Both the position numbers and the translations under genes were made by a program. DNA of 64,000 nt from Rufibacter sp. XAAS-G3-1 (GTDB lineage: Bacteria; Bacteroidota; Bacteroidia; Cytophagales; Hymenobacteraceae): positions 17,262-81,261 of the forward strand of contig NZ_JABFAM010000021.1 of NCBI RefSeq assembly GCF_013623775.1. The letters are read 5' to 3'. The stretch's first letter is position 1. Each line of letters begins with the position of its first letter. The notes under the pieces are model-generated. The model searched no databases, was not told where the DNA came from, and worked only from the letters and a program-made list of their open reading frames with translations. This document shows, in pieces, positions 60,481 to 64,000 of this stretch.

Positions 60481-60969
60481 TTATCTAGATCTGCTATATT
60501 CTTCATCAGTCACTGGGTTGCCCCACTCTGCATTCCCTTTCTCGGCATCGGTGGAAATGGCGATATGGGTAAGCCCAGTATCAGGCGAGGCACCGTGCCA
60601 ATGGTCTACCCCAGGGGGGCATTTCACCACATCACCCTTTTGTATCACCCTCGGCGGCTTACCCCTTTCCTGGTAGCGGCCCTTGCCTTCCGTAACCAGC
60701 AACACCTGCCCACCCGGGTGCCTGTGCCAATTCGTCCTCGCCCCGGCCTCAAACGTGACGCTCCCAGCCCCGATGTCCAACTTGTCTTCAGAGGTCACCA
60801 GCATATTCACCCAAACGGTGCCCGTGAAGTTGGAGGATGGGGCCCTTACCCCTTTGGCGTAAAGAAGACCTAGGGTTTGGGCGGATTCCTTTACGTTTTG
60901 CGCCACTGCGCAGCTTGACAGGCCCAACACGGCAAATAACACCGCCAGTTTTATTTCAAGGTTTTTCAT
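60481..60969 (-). CDS. Exported cupin-domain protein
   Basis: A 162-residue protein with a signal or lipoprotein signal (MKNLEIKLAVLFAVLGLSSCAVAQ; LSSC could be a lipobox). The cupin barrel has metal ligands in RTNWHRHPGGQVLLVTEGKGRYQERG and a second histidine in PPGVDHWHGASPDTGLTHIAI. Small cupins of this kind often accompany carboxymuconolactone-decarboxylase-like proteins, as here. The substrate is unknown. It is the last gene of the minus-strand cluster and lies 45 bases after its upstream neighbour. Confidence 0.87.
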   Translation of the reverse strand: MKNLEIKLAVLFAVLGLSSCAVAQNVKESAQTLGLLYAKGVRAPSSNFTGTVWVNMLVTSEDKLDIGAGSVTFEAGARTNWHRHPGGQVLLVTEGKGRYQERGKPPRVIQKGDVVKCPPGVDHWHGASPDTGLTHIAISTDAEKGNAEWGNPVTDEEYSRSR

Positions 60970-61014
60970 ATCAAATAGGTGTTATGGTGTAAGTATCCTA
61001 AGTCTCCAATTTTT

Positions 61015-61755
61015 CTACTTCTTCTTTGATGCCAGCAGGGCAGAAAGCACCTTCCTGCCGGACTCGGCTTCCTTCTTTCCGACGTTTGACTCCACGATGG
61101 AAAGCAGGTGCCTCAGCTGGGATTCGGACATGCCCAGGTTCATCGCTATGCCCATATGGGACTGCATCATAGGCTCCACACCCCCAAGGCTGATCAGGGC
61201 GGAGACGGTGGTGATTTCCCGGTCCGTGTAACTCAGAATGTCCCGCGTAAAAAGATCAGCAAACAGATGCTCCTTCAGGAAGACCTCTATTTCAGGACTG
61301 AAGGCGGCATAACCCGTCTTGAGTCCTGTTTCCGGTCTGCCGGTCAGGGTTTCCAGAACTTTTTTGCCCTGCTGGTACTTCGTTACGGGGCTTTCTACCG
61401 GGGAAGCTTCTTTACCGACCCTATCAACAAGGCCTTTTGCCTTTCTCTCCTCCAGGACTGCTATCAAGGTGTTGATTCCCTGAAGGCTTCTGGGGAAGCC
61501 GCAGTAGGCATACAGGTGAACAAGCACCTCTTTGGTCTCATTGATGGTAAGCCCCGCGTCCAGCCCGGCGTTCAACGCTTTGCCAAGGCTTTCCAGATCA
61601 CCTTTCGCCGTAAAGGAGGATATAGTGACGATATGCCGCTGCCGGGCATCTAACATTTCGGCCCCTTGGGGTTTGCCCTGCGCGTTCATGCCTGCAGGAA
61701 AGCAGAACACAAGGGCAATCAAAGCGAGCAGGAAAATGGAATGGTGGTTTTTCAT
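61015..61755 (-). CDS. Exported carboxymuconolactone decarboxylase-family protein
   Basis: A 246-residue protein with a signal peptide (FLLALIALVFCFPAGMNAQ). It contains two CMD/AhpD-like helical repeats: ARQRHIVTISSFTAKGDLESLGKALNAGLDAGLTINETKEVLVHLYAYCGFPRSLQGINTL (first) and LSYTDREITTVSALISLGGVEPMMQSHMGIAMNLGMSESQLRHLLSIVE (second). Only one cysteine (AYCGF) is seen at the AhpD-type CxxC position, so peroxidase activity is doubtful. Neighbours suggest an oxidative or aromatic-compound role, which is inference only. Confidence 0.87.
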   Translation of the reverse strand: MKNHHSIFLLALIALVFCFPAGMNAQGKPQGAEMLDARQRHIVTISSFTAKGDLESLGKALNAGLDAGLTINETKEVLVHLYAYCGFPRSLQGINTLIAVLEERKAKGLVDRVGKEASPVESPVTKYQQGKKVLETLTGRPETGLKTGYAAFSPEIEVFLKEHLFADLFTRDILSYTDREITTVSALISLGGVEPMMQSHMGIAMNLGMSESQLRHLLSIVESNVGKKEAESGRKVLSALLASKKK

Positions 61756-61813
61756 TGGGGCTAAGTTTTACAAAATACGGGTCATCATCTCGGGAGGATG
61801 TACAGTGGCTGGG

Positions 61814-62932
61814 TTAGTCCAGCCCTTTTTCCTTAAGGTAATTTGACAGGTGGTCAGCGATCTGCACATTGTTCAGGTCCGACATAGGAAAGTGCGTATT
61901 GCCTTTGATTCCTATCCCAGGCAAATGCACCAAGGTCACATCACCCCCGTGGCGGTTCACTGCATCCCGGAACTGCTTTGCCATAGCAAGAAAAGCCCGC
62001 CATTGTTCCTGCCCCGGGTTTTCGGAAGGCTGCTCCGGTATGTTGTCCCCGTAGTAAATGATAATCGGGATTTTGGTGAGTTTCATGAAGTCCGCCATCG
62101 GGACGGCCGGTGGGGTGACCGTACGGCCGGCGAGCTTTATGCCTTCCGGCGTCTCGCCCTCGGGGAAAGGGAAGTCACCGCCCGGCTCGAAGGCGACGAT
62201 GGCCTTTACCTTGTCGTTCTTCATGGCCGTGCGCCACCCCGGGCCACCGCTCTGCGAGTGGGTGACCAGAATGCCAGGCCCTATCTTGTCAAGCAGGGAA
62301 GAGACCGCATCGATGTTCACCTGGGCGTCGTAGGGCCCTGCGTTGGGCACCCCCTGGCGGAAGAACTGATCCAAGGCTTTGGGGTCTTTGGGGAACTGCA
62401 CCCCCGGGTAAAAGTCCGGGTAGGTGCCGAGGCGGAAGATGCCGAACCAAAGCTGCTCATCGGCGGCCGCCGTGATATTCACGGGCTTTGTGCTGCGCGC
62501 GGCCCGGCCCCGGCGGGGCTGATCCATCAGGTAAACCGGAAAGCGGCGGCGCAGGAAGATGTTCTGGTACCCCTCGCGCCCGTCGGGCGTGGTCTCCCAG
62601 GTCTTGGCCGACTGCCCGTGGCCGTGCCAGAATACCAGCGGTAACTTGCGGGCCTTCACCGGTACCTGGTAAAAGACATAGGCATGGTCTCCGTGCAGCG
62701 TCTGCCCTTCGGAGGGTTGGTTTACCGGGTTATAGGAACCGTGTTTTATGGGGTCGAAGGTGCCGGGGTTGGTGACCACGGTGCCCCCGACCGCGAAGCT
62801 GCCTTGTTCCTGGATCACTATCGCTCCGGGGCTTGTACCTTTGGTTATTGCACAAGCCGAAAAAAGGGTTGACGCTATAAACAAGAAGAAAACAGCCTTG
62901 AGATTATCGGGTATCCTGTTAAATCGATGCAT
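61814..62932 (-). CDS. Alpha/beta-hydrolase lipoprotein
   Basis: A 372-residue hydrolase with a lipoprotein signal (VFFLFIASTLFSAC, lipobox FSAC). The oxyanion region is LVFWHGHGQSAKTW, the nucleophile elbow is VTHSQSGGPGW, an acid is likely near IIYYGDNIPEQ, and the catalytic histidine lies in GIKGNTHFPMSDLNN. This is an esterase-like enzyme held at the membrane. It belongs to the same minus-strand cluster as the flavodoxin and CMD proteins, with 58 bases before the next gene. Confidence 0.88.
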   Translation of the reverse strand: MHRFNRIPDNLKAVFFLFIASTLFSACAITKGTSPGAIVIQEQGSFAVGGTVVTNPGTFDPIKHGSYNPVNQPSEGQTLHGDHAYVFYQVPVKARKLPLVFWHGHGQSAKTWETTPDGREGYQNIFLRRRFPVYLMDQPRRGRAARSTKPVNITAAADEQLWFGIFRLGTYPDFYPGVQFPKDPKALDQFFRQGVPNAGPYDAQVNIDAVSSLLDKIGPGILVTHSQSGGPGWRTAMKNDKVKAIVAFEPGGDFPFPEGETPEGIKLAGRTVTPPAVPMADFMKLTKIPIIIYYGDNIPEQPSENPGQEQWRAFLAMAKQFRDAVNRHGGDVTLVHLPGIGIKGNTHFPMSDLNNVQIADHLSNYLKEKGLD

Positions 62933-62987
62933 TGTTTCAAGAATATAGGTAAATGATTGTTTGCCAAATAGGCGGGTATAAACCCAC

Positions 62988-63605
62988 CTATTTAGCCAGA
63001 TTAATTTTTTTCAGCCATCTCGATACTTCCTCCTGGGCCTGCTTTTCCTTTTCTCCCTCCATCACAAAAAAGACACCGTCCCTTTCCACGCCGCCTTTGG
63101 TCGTGAAGCCTTCCAGAATCATGCTGTTGGGAGCCAAGGCTTTCACGGTCTCGAAAGTGCTCCCTATCCCATAGCCCGCATTGGTGTTGAAAGGCACGAT
63201 GGTTTTCCCGCTCAGGTCATATTGCCTCAGAAAACTTTTCATGGGCGGGGGCAGTTGCATGCCCCAGGTAGGAAAGCCGATAAACACCACGTCATAGCTT
63301 TGGATATCAGCAATCTTCGTTTTCAGGGGAGGCAGGAAACCCGTGGCATTTTCATTGGCCACCTGGTCCACGATCTGTCGGTAGTTCTGGGGGTAAGGGT
63401 TCTCCAATTCCAAGGCCACCAAAGCCCCCCCGACCTTCTTGTGGATTATCTCCGCTATGGCCTTGGTGTTGTTGGTCCGGGACAGATACACAATCAATAC
63501 TTTGTCGGGAGTTAAGTTAGGGACAGGTTTTACCTCGCTATCCTCCGTCTGGGGGGAAGAACAAGAGGAGAACAGTAAAAAGAGCACCAACAGTAGCTGC
63601 ATCAT
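62988..63605 (-). CDS. Flavodoxin-family lipoprotein
   Basis: From the ATG at 63605 the product is 205 residues with a lipoprotein signal (MMQLLLVLFLLFSSC). The flavodoxin fold shows the FMN phosphate loop YLSRTNNTKAIAEII, the flavin-stacking region FIGFPTWGMQLPPPMKSFL and FNTNAGYGIGSTF. The frame extends to 63722, but that overlaps the upstream NTF2-like gene and lacks a signal. Exported flavodoxins of this type recur beside alpha/beta hydrolase and cupin genes in Bacteroidota. Confidence 0.85.
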   Translation of the reverse strand: MMQLLLVLFLLFSSCSSPQTEDSEVKPVPNLTPDKVLIVYLSRTNNTKAIAEIIHKKVGGALVALELENPYPQNYRQIVDQVANENATGFLPPLKTKIADIQSYDVVFIGFPTWGMQLPPPMKSFLRQYDLSGKTIVPFNTNAGYGIGSTFETVKALAPNSMILEGFTTKGGVERDGVFFVMEGEKEKQAQEEVSRWLKKINLAK

Positions 63606-63676
63606 AGAGGTAGTTATATTATGGTTATCGCCGCGGATCCCATTAAAAGCCTGGATACCAGCAGGGAAAAGGGGGT

Positions 63677-64000
63677 TTAATTGCCCATCAACCTGGTGAA
63701 CGAAAGGGAGCCTAAAGTCCATTTACCCCCTTCTTTCACATACACCTCCGTTACTATAAAAGGATTGGTGACCTCGTTGCCGCCGACCACGGCCAATAGC
63801 CGGATCTTACTTAAGAGAATGGCCGTGTTCCCGATGAACTTCACCCTCGTTTCCTGGATTTCGGCCTGCTTGTAATGGATGCCGCCGCCTCTGATGATAT
63901 TGACTTCCTGTTCCTTTCCCCAGCTACCCCCCATATGGACGAACACGGCGTTCTCATGGAAGAGGGCGGCCAGGGTATCGGCTTTCTTGTCGGCCATCCA
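63677..64000 (-). CDS. NTF2/SnoaL-like protein, 5' partial
   Basis: The C-terminal 106 or more residues of a small cone-shaped-fold protein (DTLAALFHENAVFVHMGGSWGKEQEVNIIRGGGIHY...FIGNTAILLSKIRLLAVVGG...VTEVYVKEGGKWTLGSLSFTRL). The pattern is that of DUF4440/NTF2-like domains. The window edge cuts the gene; the ATG at 63997 is probably internal. It is the first visible gene of the minus-strand cluster. Confidence 0.75.
   Translation of the reverse strand, partial: WMADKKADTLAALFHENAVFVHMGGSWGKEQEVNIIRGGGIHYKQAEIQETRVKFIGNTAILLSKIRLLAVVGGNEVTNPFIVTEVYVKEGGKWTLGSLSFTRLMGN

Noticed and set aside
61850..62644. A 264-codon plus-strand frame opposite the alpha/beta hydrolase
   Set aside because: It overlaps the whole catalytic core of a real gene on the other strand and has no start signal or motif.
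63606..63722. N-terminal extension of the flavodoxin
   Set aside because: It overlaps the upstream NTF2-like gene and would bury the lipoprotein signal.

Overview
This window looks like chromosome from a member of the Bacteroidota, most likely family Hymenobacteraceae (Rufibacter- or Nibribacter-like). The genus is an inference. The support is protein character, Bacteroidota-type promoters (TTG about 20 bp upstream of TAnnTTTG), moderate GC, and many gene-poor spacers filled with short palindromic repeats.

1-40.3 kb is mainly core chromosome: a split transketolase whose two halves are separated by a von Willebrand A gene; an ECF sigma / membrane / Spy-like operon; a class III aminotransferase; an SLC13 transporter; phosphofructokinase; an aldo/keto reductase; a glycosyltransferase-miaA pair; a 1754-residue hybrid histidine kinase with its response regulator; an MBL-fold hydrolase and an NFACT protein; tRNA-Leu(GAG); DUF1206, PhzF and amidohydrolase genes; a second ECF sigma/anti-sigma pair; a semialdehyde dehydrogenase; kdsB, a SUI1-type factor, a lipid kinase and GAPDH. 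Between these genes lie at least five families of dispersed non-coding repeats, including a 162-bp MITE-like element in five copies.

40.5-59.9 kb reads as one integrated island of about 19.3 kb at tRNA-Glu(UUC). The left end holds a large serine recombinase whose 3' end runs antisense into the tRNA. A 12-bp copy of the tRNA 3' end recurs at 59872-59883, followed at once by a terminator that may be the tRNA's original one. Inside are a VirE/VapE-like primase-helicase, a MerR-like regulator, two unknown proteins, origin-like inverted repeats and iterons, a WYL regulator, and a complete type I CRISPR-Cas system (cas6-cas5-cas3-cas8-cas7-cas4-cas1-cas2) with a 43-repeat array. The interference genes (cas5 to cas7) are AT-richer than the adaptation genes (cas4, cas1, cas2), and only the adaptation genes are separated by host-type palindromes, which suggests a mosaic origin.

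59.9-64 kb holds a minus-strand cluster of exported or lipoprotein enzymes: NTF2-like, flavodoxin, alpha/beta hydrolase, carboxymuconolactone decarboxylase-like and cupin.

The main observation is a CRISPR-Cas locus apparently carried as cargo of a serine-recombinase island. The island also carries about 35 copies of a CAACG/CAATG motif spaced near one helical turn.
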